This document shows positions 26,509-35,190 of a stretch of 64,000 nucleotides of DNA, piece after piece. The translations under genes were made by a program, and so were the position numbers. Within the stretch, counting starts at the first letter, position 1; each line of letters starts with the position of its first letter. Under the pieces are notes generated by a model. It was given only the letters and a program-made list of their open reading frames with translations. It made no database searches and was not told where the DNA came from. Origin of the DNA: JAEVLT01 sp044598425 (GTDB lineage Bacteria > Bacillota > Bacilli > Bacillales > Cytobacillaceae); the NCBI GenBank assembly GCA_044598425.1, contig CP172536.1:1116001-1180000 (forward strand), read 5' to 3'.

Positions 26509-27555
26509 ATGGGGGGAAAGAATTGGACGGGAGCATTGCAAATTGCGGCAGTTTATGTAGGAACAGTGGTCGGTGCAGGCTTTGCGACAGGCAAAGAGAT
26601 TGTAGAATTCTTCTCTAGATTTGGCTTTTTTGGTTTGATCAGTATAGTAATAAGCGGTTATTTGCTCATTTCCATGGGTACAAAATTAATGAGAATGGCA
26701 TCGCAAATTGGCGCAAAATCATATCAGGAATTTACGATTTACCTGTTTGGTTCATGGATTGGGAAGGGTATTAACCTAGTAATGCTACTAATGCTTCTGG
26801 GGGTAAGTGCGGTAATGCTTTCAGGTGCAGGAGCGGTGTTTGAAGAACAGCTTGGTTTTGGAAAAAATGTAGGTGTCTTTTTAACGATTTTTTTATCGGT
26901 TGCAGTGATGCTTGTTGGTATAAAAGGACTGTTTGCCGTGAATGCTTTTGTCGTACCGTTAATGATTTCATTCAGCATGCTGCTGATGGTGTTTTCGATC
27001 AGAATGCCGCATTTTATTGATCAGCTTTTGTGGATTCCTCAGGCAGACGATGGATGGAAATCCGTTGTCGCACCATTTTCATATACAGCATTTAACCTTG
27101 CTTTGGCTCAAGCTGTCCTAGTGCCAATTGCAACAGAGATTAAAGATGACTGGACAATAAAGTGGGGCGGCATTTTAGGAGGAGCTGCGCTTACCGTTAT
27201 CTTGCTCTCCAGTCATTTCACTTTAATCATGCTGCCGGATTTGCAAAATTATGAAATTCCAATGGCAGTAATTATGAAAAATGTAGCCTCCGGTCTTTAC
27301 TGGATTTTCGTTCTGATCATTTATAGTGAAATTTTCACTTCCGTCATTGGAAATGTTTTTGGTTTAGAGCGGCAAATAAAACAATACATGCCAATTCCAT
27401 CCATTGTTTCCATTGCGCTTATTTTTGCGGCTGCCTATTTGATCAGTCTTGTTGATTACGGAAAACTCCTCTCTTATCTGTATCCATTGTTTGGATACGT
27501 GAGTCTTCTTTTTTTTGTATTGTTATGGATGAAACCATTGGAAATAAATGGGTGA
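26509..27555 (+). CDS. ykvI: YkvI-family membrane protein
   Basis: A 348-residue protein with about 10 hydrophobic segments and an APC-transporter-like first segment (IAAVYVGTVVGAGFATGKEIVEFFSRFG: the GxGxGFATGxE pattern at about residues 16-30). Function unknown; the fold suggests an amino acid or metabolite transporter. ATG at 26509 follows GAGGAGG. It lies divergent from clpE, the order I recall from B. subtilis. Confidence 0.82.
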   Translation: MGGKNWTGALQIAAVYVGTVVGAGFATGKEIVEFFSRFGFFGLISIVISGYLLISMGTKLMRMASQIGAKSYQEFTIYLFGSWIGKGINLVMLLMLLGVSAVMLSGAGAVFEEQLGFGKNVGVFLTIFLSVAVMLVGIKGLFAVNAFVVPLMISFSMLLMVFSIRMPHFIDQLLWIPQADDGWKSVVAPFSYTAFNLALAQAVLVPIATEIKDDWTIKWGGILGGAALTVILLSSHFTLIMLPDLQNYEIPMAVIMKNVASGLYWIFVLIIYSEIFTSVIGNVFGLERQIKQYMPIPSIVSIALIFAAAYLISLVDYGKLLSYLYPLFGYVSLLFFVLLWMKPLEING

Positions 27556-27559
27556 AAAT

Positions 27560-27591
27560 AAAAACATCCGTTCGAATGAACAGATGTTTTT
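27560..27591. terminator. Bidirectional terminator, ykvI / CPBP gene
   Basis: AAAAACATC and GATGTTTTT arms with an inner CGTTC/GAACAG stem. Confidence 0.8.
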
Positions 27592-28201
27592 ATTTGATTG
27601 GGATCAAAATAAACAAAAGAATATCGAAAATGAGATGAGATACGATCACTAAAGGCATACTTTTTTTCCAAAAATACAGTCCCCCCCAGACGAGTCCGGT
27701 AAGGAATGCTGCGGCCACTAATAACATCTCTCCGGAATAGAGTTGTACAGAAGCATACAAAAAGGCACCGAGCAAAATGCTGATCAACGGACTAAAATGT
27801 TTCATTAATCTTTTCTGAATGAATCCTCGCCAAAAAATCTCTTCTCCAGGTGCCGCAACTAAAATTAAAGCAAGGAATTGCCAAAAGATTGATGGAGCAT
27901 ACCAGCGATATAGTCGGCTTATATGATTTTCGAAAGGCAGATGGAAGATTTGTATTCCTTTGTAACCAATCCAAAAAACACCGTATAAAAGAAGTCCGGA
28001 AATAACGCCAAGAAAAATATAGGTAAAAAACGATTTTTCATCGTCAGCTTCTCCTTGAAATGAAGCATAGGCGATCAACAGAAGGATAGAGGCTGAAAAA
28101 AAATACCAAAAGATCGTTCTTTCTTGAAAGCTAAAAAAAAGTAGAAGATGGGCAAGCACAAGCCCGAAAACAAGGCGTAGATCCACAGTTCGCAATTTCA
28201 T
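27590..28201 (-). CDS. CPBP-family intramembrane metalloprotease
   Basis: A 203-residue protein with about six membrane segments. The glutamate-arginine motif EEIFWRGFIQKRL at about residue 120 and the downstream SHLIFDILLF His are the active-site motifs of the CPBP/Abi family (relatives of Rce1 prenyl protease and bacteriocin immunity proteins). The substrate is unknown. Start ATG at 28201 follows AAAGGGGC. Confidence 0.85.
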   Translation of the reverse strand: MKLRTVDLRLVFGLVLAHLLLFFSFQERTIFWYFFSASILLLIAYASFQGEADDEKSFFTYIFLGVISGLLLYGVFWIGYKGIQIFHLPFENHISRLYRWYAPSIFWQFLALILVAAPGEEIFWRGFIQKRLMKHFSPLISILLGAFLYASVQLYSGEMLLVAAAFLTGLVWGGLYFWKKSMPLVIVSHLIFDILLFILIPIK

Positions 28202-28333
28202 TTATTTTAGCCCCTTTCTAAAAACAATGATTATTTTAACAAAATAACGTGGAGAAGGGAAAGGAATTACATCACATTTTCATAATATCCTAAAAAAATG
28301 AAACCCTATATATGTGAAAGGAGGAGATCGGCT

Positions 28334-28456
28334 GTGTCGAAATCGAAAAGTGAACAAGAGCGGGAATGGACGGTTCGCAAACAAGATCAAAACCCGCATG
28401 GTAAAATTAAATCGCTGAAAGAGTTAGCGGGAGAGACAGGAAAAAACACCAAGTAA
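28334..28456 (+). CDS. Small hydrophilic protein, 40 aa
   Basis: GTG at 28334 follows AAAGGAGGAGAT at good distance. The product MSKSKSEQEREWTVRKQDQN... ends HGKIKSLKELAGETGKNTK. It is strongly charged with no hydrophobic segment. I have a vague memory of similar small Bacillus proteins but cannot name one. No neighbouring partner is apparent; it lies alone between two minus-strand genes. Confidence 0.6.
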   Translation: MSKSKSEQEREWTVRKQDQNPHGKIKSLKELAGETGKNTK

Positions 28457-28571
28457 ATTTTACCTGTGCCCAATGATCCATCTAGATGGTGAGGGCATTG
28501 GATCCTTTCGGATGCCTGTTAGCAAAAGAAAAGCAGCCGCAAAGGCCGCTGTAAAAAATGGATTCAATTCA

Positions 28572-28760
28572 TTAAAAAGCGCTTTCTTTTATAACTTTAT
28601 AGTTTTTATGATTGACGACGGTGCGCTGGTCCAGTTCTAAATCACGATAGTTATCCATATACGTTAGGTCGACTATGACAGAGTTTTCATTCACCTTTTC
28701 AACAATTCCTTGCAATCCCCCGCGGAACTCAATGACATTTCCTACTTCTGCTTTTTTCAA
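28572..28760 (-). CDS. ykvS: YkvS/DUF2187-family protein
   Basis: A 62-residue KOW-like small beta protein: VGNVIEFRGGLQGIVEKVNENSVIVDLTYMDNY. DUF2187 proteins of this size occur throughout Bacillus and their function is unknown. The ATG is preceded on the minus strand by GGAGAGATGACG. Monocistronic as far as can be seen. Confidence 0.82.
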   Translation of the reverse strand: MKKAEVGNVIEFRGGLQGIVEKVNENSVIVDLTYMDNYRDLELDQRTVVNHKNYKVIKESAF

Positions 28761-29016
28761 TTCGTCATCTCTCCTTTACCTGTCAACTAATACCAATGAA
28801 AATCTATTTATGTAACAGTTTGCACTACTTTTTCATTTTCGTAAAGGCTTTAATATGACAATTTAATAAAATCTTGAAAAAAGAAAAAAAAATCATTTAA
28901 AATTCTTATAAGCAATGGGAGATTTGTATCTTAATATAGCTTTATTTCCAAAGGGACTTCAATAAGAGCATGTAAATCAGTGGTAAAATCAAAATTTGTT
29001 AAAGGGGGAGATTTTT

Positions 29017-29211
29017 TTGAACGAAGAAAGGATTCACGCGATCTTAGATCAGTTAAAGTCAGGTGCATTATCGGAGTTTTATGTAATGAAGGAAGATTTT
29101 TTAGATTTTCGGGCGGTACTTGTGAAAAGGCCAGACTTTAAGCATTTTCGCGGAATTGGACAGCGTGGCGGCGATGTATTATATCAATATTTAGAAACAC
29201 CACGAAGTTAG
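29017..29211 (+). CDS. Hypothetical protein, 64 aa
   Basis: TTG at 29017 is placed seven bases after AAAGGGGGAG, so I prefer it to a TTG at 28996 that would put this site inside the gene. The product (NEERIHAILDQLKSGALSEFYVMKEDFLDFRAVLVKRP split over residues 2-40) looks like a compact alpha/beta protein and is acidic overall. Not recognised. It lies just ahead of a Spo0E-like gene on the same strand. Confidence 0.65.
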   Translation: MNEERIHAILDQLKSGALSEFYVMKEDFLDFRAVLVKRPDFKHFRGIGQRGGDVLYQYLETPRS

Positions 29212-29310
29212 TTATGGAAAGTATTTGAAAATAAGTTTTTTTTCAACAAACTCCTTGTCCTTCTTTTGTACTAAATAGTAAAATATGTATAAAGGAAAGG
29301 GGTGCTGTGG

Positions 29311-29490
29311 ATGAAAGTATTTAATAAGTTGGAAATTCTATTGCTTCAAATTGAATCAAAACGAAATGAAATGGTTTTATCCGCTGTCAAAACTGGCCTT
29401 TCTAGTGAACAAACGATCAGCAAAAGCAGAGAACTGGATGATCTATTAAATCTTCATCAACAAGTTTCAGCCAAGAAGAAATCAATTTAA
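29311..29490 (+). CDS. Spo0E-like phosphatase, 59 aa
   Basis: ATG at 29311 follows AAAGGGGTG. The product is MKVFNKLEILLLQIESKRNE..., then SRELDDLLNLHQQ carrying the S-x-E-L-D motif of Spo0E-family aspartyl-phosphate phosphatases. It is shorter than the copy at 12836 but keeps both helices. Probable target: Spo0A-P or a related regulator. Terminator hairpins follow at 29471-29500 and 29508-29549. Confidence 0.82.
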   Translation: MKVFNKLEILLLQIESKRNEMVLSAVKTGLSSEQTISKSRELDDLLNLHQQVSAKKKSI

Positions 29491-29549
29491 TCTTGGCTTT
29501 GTTAAAGAAAAGGGCGGTTGGTTCCGATCAGAATCAACCGCCCTTTTGC
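29471..29549 (+). terminator. Tandem terminators after the Spo0E-like gene
   Basis: The first hairpin is GCCAAG/CTTGGC overlapping the stop, then TTTG. The second, stronger one has AAAGGGCGGTTG/CAACCGCCCTTTT at 29508-29547. Both precede glpP. Confidence 0.75.
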
Positions 29550-29594
29550 TAAAATTGGATTTAGTCGATTTTAATTAGAAAGGAACGCGAGAAA

Positions 29595-30152
29595 ATGAAT
29601 CAAAAAATATTGCCGGCCTCGGCAAACATGAAGGAATTTGAGCGCTTTTTGAAAAGTTCTTATGAGATTGGTATTTTTTTAGATATGCACATCGCACAAC
29701 TTAAACATATCAATCAACTTGCAAAACAAAATGGAAAAAAGATGATTTACCATGTTGATCTAATTCACGGAATCAAAAATGATGAATACGCGACAGAGTA
29801 TATTTGTCAGGAATACAAGCCATATGGCCTTATTTCCACAAAATCCAGTGTTATTCTAAAGGCAAAGCAAAAAGGGGTATTAGCTGTACAAAGGATTTTT
29901 ATGCTAGACTCACATGCTTTGGAAAAAAGCTATAAGCTTGTGGAAAAAACACAGCCTGATTACATAGAAGTCCTCCCAGGGGCGATGACCTGGATGATAA
30001 AAGAAGTAAAGGAACGCTTAGCAACGCCTGTATTCGCCGGAGGATTGATTCGTACAGCCGAAGAAGTGGAGAACGCATTGAATGCTGGGGCAGAAGCGAT
30101 CACAACTTCAAAAAGAGAATTATGGGATAGGTTTGAAACGAAAAACAATTAA
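29595..30152 (+). CDS. glpP: Glycerol-3-phosphate responsive antiterminator GlpP
   Basis: A 185-residue protein: ILPASANMKEFERFLKSS at the start, HVDLIHGIKNDEYATEYI, GLISTKSSVILKAK, and EVLPGAMTWMIKEV followed by VFAGGLIRTAEEVENALNAGAEAITTSKRELW (split over about residues 140-178). In B. subtilis GlpP with glycerol 3-phosphate binds glp leader RNA and prevents termination. Two matching leader terminators occur downstream, ahead of glpF and glpD. ATG at 29595 follows GAAAGGAACG. Confidence 0.95.
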   Translation: MNQKILPASANMKEFERFLKSSYEIGIFLDMHIAQLKHINQLAKQNGKKMIYHVDLIHGIKNDEYATEYICQEYKPYGLISTKSSVILKAKQKGVLAVQRIFMLDSHALEKSYKLVEKTQPDYIEVLPGAMTWMIKEVKERLATPVFAGGLIRTAEEVENALNAGAEAITTSKRELWDRFETKNN

Positions 30153-30179
30153 ATTACTCTATAAGGAACATAAAACTGT

Positions 30180-30208
30180 TTGACAACGCTTTCAAACGGC
30201 TATATACT
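30180..30208 (+). promoter_or_regulatory. glpFK promoter
   Basis: TTGACA (30180-30185), 17 bases, TATACT (30203-30208). Confidence 0.8.
30181..30194 (+). promoter_or_regulatory. cre site at glpFK
   Basis: TGACAACGCTTTCA overlaps the -35 box and spacer of the glpF promoter. It is a near-match to the cre consensus with central ACGCT, so CcpA repression is likely. Confidence 0.7.
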
Positions 30209-30245
30209 CAAGACAACAAGTTAATATTTTGTGACGGAGATGAGG

Positions 30246-30297
30246 AGATTCACACAGTAGCCCAATTTAGAGGGCTGTTCTGTTGTGAATCTTTTTG
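30246..30297 (+). terminator. GlpP-controlled leader terminator of glpFK
   Basis: AGATTCAC pairs with GTGAATCT, with an inner AGCCC/GGGCT stem, followed by TTTTTGTG. It is in the untranslated leader 58 bases ahead of glpF. The upstream GGAGATGAGGAGA resembles GGAGATATCGGAGA at glpD and is the likely GlpP contact. Confidence 0.85.
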
Positions 30298-30354
30298 TGT
30301 TTGTCCGAAAGCTTACATTAAAATAATAGCTTATTTAAAAGGAAGGGGAAAAAA

Positions 30355-31179
30355 ATGACACCATTTATTGGAGAAATGATTGGTACGATGATTTTGATTG
30401 TTTTTGGTGCTGGAATTGGAGCAGGTTCATCCCTAAAGAAATCTTATGCTCAAAATGCAGGCTGGATTGTGATAACAAGCGCTTGGGGGCTCGCAGTTAC
30501 AATGGGAGTATTCGCTGTCGGCTCAGTAAGTGGAGCGCATTTAAATCCCGCAGTTACTGTTGCATTGGCTATAAATGGAAATTTTCCTTGGGCTCAAGTT
30601 CCGAGTTATATTGCGGCACAAATGATTGGAGCCATTCTCGGGGCAACGCTGGTTTATCTTCATTATCTTCCACACTGGAAGGAAACTGAAGATCCGGCAG
30701 TAAAGCTAGGTGTATTTGCTACAAGTCCTGCTATTAAGCATACATTTTCAAATCTCTTAAGCGAAATCATTGGAACGTTTATCCTTGTACTTGGTTTATT
30801 ATTTATTGGAGCGAATAAGTTTACGGAAGGGTTAAATCCATTAGCAGTAGGTTTACTGATTGTCGTAATCGGGATGTCCTTAGGTGGAACAACTGGTTAT
30901 GCGATTAATCCTGCGCGTGATCTTGGCCCGCGGATCGCCCACTTTATATTGCCGATTGCTGGAAAAGGTAATTCAAATTGGGGCTATGCTTGGATCCCTG
31001 TGGTAGGTCCATTATTAGGCGGTGCTCTAGGGGCAGTCTTTTACAAAGTTGTCTTTTTAGGAAAAACAACTGGGCTGCTTTGGGTGATTGTATTCCTTAC
31101 TGTTGTAGTTCTCGCACTTGCATTTTTTGCAGGACAAAAACAATCAAGTAAAATGGGTTCATCTGAACAAGCAGCTTAA
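30355..31179 (+). CDS. glpF: Glycerol uptake facilitator GlpF
   Basis: A 274-residue aquaglyceroporin with six membrane segments and the two NPA boxes (GAHLNPAVTVALA at about residue 65, YAINPARDLGPRIAH at about 185). The Asp after the second NPAR is the glycerol-type residue. ATG follows AAAGGAAGGGG. First gene of glpFK, behind a promoter with a cre site and a GlpP-type leader terminator. Confidence 0.96.
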   Translation: MTPFIGEMIGTMILIVFGAGIGAGSSLKKSYAQNAGWIVITSAWGLAVTMGVFAVGSVSGAHLNPAVTVALAINGNFPWAQVPSYIAAQMIGAILGATLVYLHYLPHWKETEDPAVKLGVFATSPAIKHTFSNLLSEIIGTFILVLGLLFIGANKFTEGLNPLAVGLLIVVIGMSLGGTTGYAINPARDLGPRIAHFILPIAGKGNSNWGYAWIPVVGPLLGGALGAVFYKVVFLGKTTGLLWVIVFLTVVVLALAFFAGQKQSSKMGSSEQAA

Positions 31180-31214
31180 ATAAGAGAAAAAATTAAAATA
31201 AGGGAGAGCTACTC

Positions 31215-32705
31215 ATGGAAAAATACATTTTATCATTAGACCAAGGAACAACCAGTTCAAGGGCGATTCTTTTTAACAAAAATGGGGAGATTGTACATAT
31301 CGCTCAAAAAGAATTTACCCAGTATTTTCCGAAAACGGGATGGGTGGAGCATAATGCGAATGAAATTTGGGGCTCTATTCTTTCAGTCATAGCTTCTGTT
31401 TTATCAGAAACAAGTATTAAGCCTGAGCAAATTGCCGGGATTGGGATCACCAATCAACGGGAAACTACGGTTATATGGGATAAAGAAACTAGTGAGCCTG
31501 TATACAATGCGATTGTTTGGCAATCACGGCAAACAAGCGAGATATGTGAAGAATTAAATGCAAAAGGCCTAAACGAGCTTTTTCGTGAAAAAACGGGCTT
31601 GCTTATTGATGCTTACTTTTCTGGAACAAAAGTAAAATGGATTCTTGAGAATGTTGAAGGTGCCCGTGAAAAGGCTGATCAAGGGAAATTGCTGTTTGGG
31701 ACGATTGATACGTGGCTAATTTGGAAGTTATCGGGCGGTAAAGCACATGTAACAGATTATTCCAATGCATCCCGAACACTGATGTACAATATCCATGAGC
31801 TTCAATGGGATGAAGAATTATTGGAGATCCTAAGTATTCCGAAATCGATGCTCCCTGAAGTTCGCCCTTCATCGGAAATATACGCATATACCGTTGATTA
31901 TCATTTCTTTGGTAAAGAAGTACCAATTGCCGGTGTCGCTGGTGATCAGCAAGCTGCATTATTCGGTCAGGCCTGTTTTCATGAAGGAATGGCGAAAAAT
32001 ACGTATGGAACCGGCTGTTTTATGTTGATGAATACCGGAGAGAAAGCCGTTCGATCGGAGCATGGCTTGCTGACAACCATTGCCTGGGGGCTGAACGGCA
32101 AAGTCGAATATGCTTTGGAAGGAAGTATTTTTGTCGCGGGTTCTGCAATCCAATGGCTTCGCGATGGTCTTCGCATGCTGAAAAATGCAAAAGACAGCGA
32201 AGAATATGCAGGCAGGGTTGCTTCCACTGATGGGGTGTATGTTGTTCCCGCCTTTGTAGGACTTGGAACGCCATATTGGGACAGCGATGTTCGCGGGGCA
32301 GTATTTGGATTGACGCGCGGTACAACAAAAGAACATTTTATCCGAGCAACGCTGGAATCATTGGCTTACCAGACGAAAGACGTTCTATCGGCAATGGAAG
32401 CAGACTCAGGAATAGAGCTGAAAACACTACGGGTCGACGGAGGGGCTGTTAAAAACAACTTCTTAATGGAATTCCAAAGTGACATTTTAAATGTGCCAGT
32501 TGAACGTCCAAATGTGAATGAAACAACAGCACTCGGAGCAGCTTATTTGGCTGGGATTGCCGTCGGATTTTGGGAAAATCAAGCGGAAATTTCCAAGCAA
32601 TGGGCGATTGACCATCAGTTCAACCCGAAAATGGCAGAAGAAGAACAAAAAGATCTATACGCAGGCTGGAAAAAAGCAGTAAAAGCCGCGATGGCATTTA
32701 AATAA
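31215..32705 (+). CDS. glpK: Glycerol kinase GlpK
   Basis: A 496-residue FGGY kinase: YILSLDQGTTSSRAILF at the N-terminus, the signature stretch YGTGCFMLMNTGEK, and ATLESLAYQTKDVL with LRVDGGAVKNNFLMEFQSDI. His230 region (DYHFFGKEVPIAGVAGDQQAALFGQ) contains the histidine that, in related Gram-positive enzymes, is phosphorylated by HPr (in this protein about residue 230). It phosphorylates glycerol, producing the GlpP co-effector. It follows glpF by 35 bases. Confidence 0.97.
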   Translation: MEKYILSLDQGTTSSRAILFNKNGEIVHIAQKEFTQYFPKTGWVEHNANEIWGSILSVIASVLSETSIKPEQIAGIGITNQRETTVIWDKETSEPVYNAIVWQSRQTSEICEELNAKGLNELFREKTGLLIDAYFSGTKVKWILENVEGAREKADQGKLLFGTIDTWLIWKLSGGKAHVTDYSNASRTLMYNIHELQWDEELLEILSIPKSMLPEVRPSSEIYAYTVDYHFFGKEVPIAGVAGDQQAALFGQACFHEGMAKNTYGTGCFMLMNTGEKAVRSEHGLLTTIAWGLNGKVEYALEGSIFVAGSAIQWLRDGLRMLKNAKDSEEYAGRVASTDGVYVVPAFVGLGTPYWDSDVRGAVFGLTRGTTKEHFIRATLESLAYQTKDVLSAMEADSGIELKTLRVDGGAVKNNFLMEFQSDILNVPVERPNVNETTALGAAYLAGIAVGFWENQAEISKQWAIDHQFNPKMAEEEQKDLYAGWKKAVKAAMAFK

Positions 32706-32769
32706 GTATTCAAAACGCATTTTTTATGATAAAATAAACTCAAGTTAATCTATTGGTAGGAGATATCGG

Positions 32770-32830
32770 AGAGACCACAAATACATTATCGGATCGGCGG
32801 TAATGTCATTTGTGGTCTCTTTCTCATTTA
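32770..32830 (+). terminator. GlpP-controlled leader terminator of glpD
   Basis: AGAGACCACAAAT pairs with ATTTGTGGTCTCT (13 bp), followed by TTCTCATTT. It lies 16 bases before the glpD ATG region, within the leader. The sequence just upstream, GGAGATATCGGAGA, parallels the glpF leader. Confidence 0.85.
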
Positions 32831-32845
32831 AAGGAGACGATCATA

Positions 32846-34540
32846 ATGAAATTTTCAGTCTTAAACCGCAAAGAAATTGTTGAAAACCTTCAAAATGAAA
32901 CCTTTGATGTCCTGGTGATTGGCGGGGGAATCACTGGCGCTGGCATTGCTTTCGATGCTGCGGCAAGAGGGATGAAAATTGCCCTGGTTGAAATGCAGGA
33001 TTTTGCTGCCGGAACTTCCAGCCGTTCAACAAAACTTGTACATGGCGGACTCCGGTATTTAAAACAATTTGAAGTAAAAATGGTTGCTGAAGTGGGGAAA
33101 GAAAGGGCAATTGTTTATGAAAACGGCCCGCATGTAACAACACCCGAGTGGATGCTTTTACCGATGCATAAAGGTGGTACATTTGGCAAATTTAGCACTT
33201 CAATTGGGTTAAAGGTATACGACTTTTTAGCCGGTGTGAAAAAATCAGAACGCCGCTCCATGCTGACGGCAGCGGAAACACTTGCAAAAGAACCGCTGGT
33301 TAAAAGAACCGGATTAAAAGGGGGCGGCTATTATGTGGAGTATCGGACGGATGATGCAAGGCTAACGATTGAAGTAATGAAAGCAGCAAACGAAAAAGGT
33401 GCTGTTGTCAACAATTATACAAAAGTCATTCAATTTCTTTATGAACAACAAGGAAAGCTCAAGGGTGTTTTAGTAGAAGACCAGCTGACAGGGGAAAAAT
33501 ATGAAGTCCGTGCGAAGAAAATTGTCAACGCAGCAGGTCCATGGGTTGACCGAATTCGCGAAATGGATCAATCAAAAAAAGGAAAGGTTCTGCAGCTATC
33601 AAAAGGTGTTCATCTCGTCATCGATCAATCACGATTCCCATTGAAACAAGCAGTTTATTTTGATACCCCTGACGGACGAATGGTATTTGCCATTCCGCGT
33701 GAAGGCAAAGCATATGTCGGTACAACTGATACATTTTATAATGAGGATGCGGCTTCTCCGAATATGACGATAGCAGATCGCAGCTACATTATTAATGCAA
33801 TAAATTATATGTTTCCAGAAGTGAAAATTAGTGAAAAGGATATTGAATCCAGTTGGGCTGGAGTTCGCCCGCTCATTTTTGAAGAAGCTAAATCAGCTTC
33901 TGAAATTTCACGAAAAGACGAAATCTGGGAATCTGAATCAGGGCTTATTACAATTGCAGGAGGAAAATTAACTGGATATCGGAAGATGGCAGAAACAGTA
34001 GTGGACCGTTTGGCAGCAAAATTTTCTTCTGAAGAGGGGAGAAGTTTTCCAGCATGCAGTACAAAGCATTTGCCGATTTCTGGCGGAGATGTCGGCGGAT
34101 CCGTCAACTATAAAACATTTGTTGCCTCCCAAGTTGGCCTTGGAATAGCTGCTGGCTTATCCAGCGAAGCTGCGGAATTGTTAGCCAACCGTTATGGATC
34201 AAATGCCAAGATCGTATTCCAGCTTGCCAAAAAATACAAAGCTGAGGCACTTCGATTTGGGTTGCCGCTTCCGCTGTTTGCACAGCTACTTTATGCGATT
34301 GAATATGAAATGACCGCAACGCCGATTGATTTCTTTAACCGCAGAACTGGAAAGATTTTATTTGATATTCAAACAGTAAGAAAATGGAATAGCCAAGTCA
34401 TCGCTTACATGGCAGAAAAACTTGGCTGGAACGATTCACAAAAACAGAAATATGTTTTAGAGTTAAACCAGGCTTTAAAAGCGGCTGTTATTCCAGTGGA
34501 CGAACCAGTCGAAATTTCTTCTGTAGCCAATGAACGTTAA
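32846..34540 (+). CDS. glpD: Aerobic glycerol-3-phosphate dehydrogenase GlpD
   Basis: A 564-residue FAD enzyme. The dinucleotide motif is VLVIGGGITGAGIAFDAAARG at residues 22-42, then SSRSTKLVHGGLRYLKQFE, and the C-terminal ITIAGGKLTGYRKMAE. It oxidises glycerol 3-phosphate at the membrane and feeds quinones. ATG at 32846 follows AAAGGAGACG; a GTG at 32810 is inside the leader hairpin and is rejected. Transcribed separately from glpFK, with its own GlpP leader terminator. Confidence 0.97.
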   Translation: MKFSVLNRKEIVENLQNETFDVLVIGGGITGAGIAFDAAARGMKIALVEMQDFAAGTSSRSTKLVHGGLRYLKQFEVKMVAEVGKERAIVYENGPHVTTPEWMLLPMHKGGTFGKFSTSIGLKVYDFLAGVKKSERRSMLTAAETLAKEPLVKRTGLKGGGYYVEYRTDDARLTIEVMKAANEKGAVVNNYTKVIQFLYEQQGKLKGVLVEDQLTGEKYEVRAKKIVNAAGPWVDRIREMDQSKKGKVLQLSKGVHLVIDQSRFPLKQAVYFDTPDGRMVFAIPREGKAYVGTTDTFYNEDAASPNMTIADRSYIINAINYMFPEVKISEKDIESSWAGVRPLIFEEAKSASEISRKDEIWESESGLITIAGGKLTGYRKMAETVVDRLAAKFSSEEGRSFPACSTKHLPISGGDVGGSVNYKTFVASQVGLGIAAGLSSEAAELLANRYGSNAKIVFQLAKKYKAEALRFGLPLPLFAQLLYAIEYEMTATPIDFFNRRTGKILFDIQTVRKWNSQVIAYMAEKLGWNDSQKQKYVLELNQALKAAVIPVDEPVEISSVANER

Positions 34541-34923
34541 AAGGTGCGATTTACGCTTTGTCGGATAAATGTTACAATTTTCGCAACAAATAAAAAAACT
34601 GTTGGCCATTATCTAAGGAGCTGGCAGTTTTTTTGTCGAAATTTCCACTTAACAATGTGGTTTTTTTAGTTGTCTGATAGGTGGAAAACGTGATATTCTT
34701 TTTACTATGGTGCTTGATGTCACGCTGTGTTTCCGCCCGCCATACATCTTTGATTTATTTACGGGAAACCTAATATGATTCAAGTCCATCATGCCTGATT
34801 TTCTTAATTTTCAGTCTATTAATGGCTCAGTTGACTAAATGAAGTAAATTGTATAAGTTAATGAGGCAAGCATTATTTTTCGCTTTTCGACATTATTTAA
34901 ATTTTAAAGGAGATTGATTTAGC
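34541..34923. other. Region between glpD and ptsH
   Basis: It holds a moderate terminator for glpD (34593-34637) and about 280 AT-rich bases. No reading frame is convincing. The ptsH promoter should be here; TTGACT at 34831 with TATAAG at 34852 (15-base spacing) is the best but weak guess. No ptsG gene or antiterminator target is present, unlike B. subtilis ptsGHI. Confidence 0.45.
34593..34637 (+). terminator. glpD terminator
   Basis: AACTG/CAGTT with inner CCA/TGG, followed by TTTTTTTG. A modest stem with an internal bulge. Confidence 0.5.
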
Positions 34924-35190
34924 ATGGCAGAAAAACAATTTAAAGTAATCGCTGAAACAGGTATTCACGCAAGACCTGCTACATTATTGGTTCAAACAGC
35001 AAGCAAATTTGATTCTGAAATCAATTTAGAATATAAAGGCAAAAAAGTAAATTTAAAATCGATCATGGGTGTTATGTCTTTAGGTGTTGGACAAGGTGCA
35101 GACATTAAAATCACTGCAGAAGGAAGCGACGCTCAAGATGCATTGAACAGCCTGGAAGAAACATTGAAAAAAGAAGGTTTGGCAGAGTAA
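34924..35190 (+). CDS. ptsH: PTS phosphocarrier HPr
   Basis: An 88-residue HPr. The catalytic His15 is in TGIHARPAT and the regulatory Ser46 in LKSIMGVMSLG, so both PEP-dependent transfer and HPr kinase control (the CcpA corepressor) are expected. ATG follows AAAGGAGATTGATTTAGC. Its stop overlaps the ptsI ATG (TAATG). ptsG is not upstream. Confidence 0.98.
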   Translation: MAEKQFKVIAETGIHARPATLLVQTASKFDSEINLEYKGKKVNLKSIMGVMSLGVGQGADIKITAEGSDAQDALNSLEETLKKEGLAE

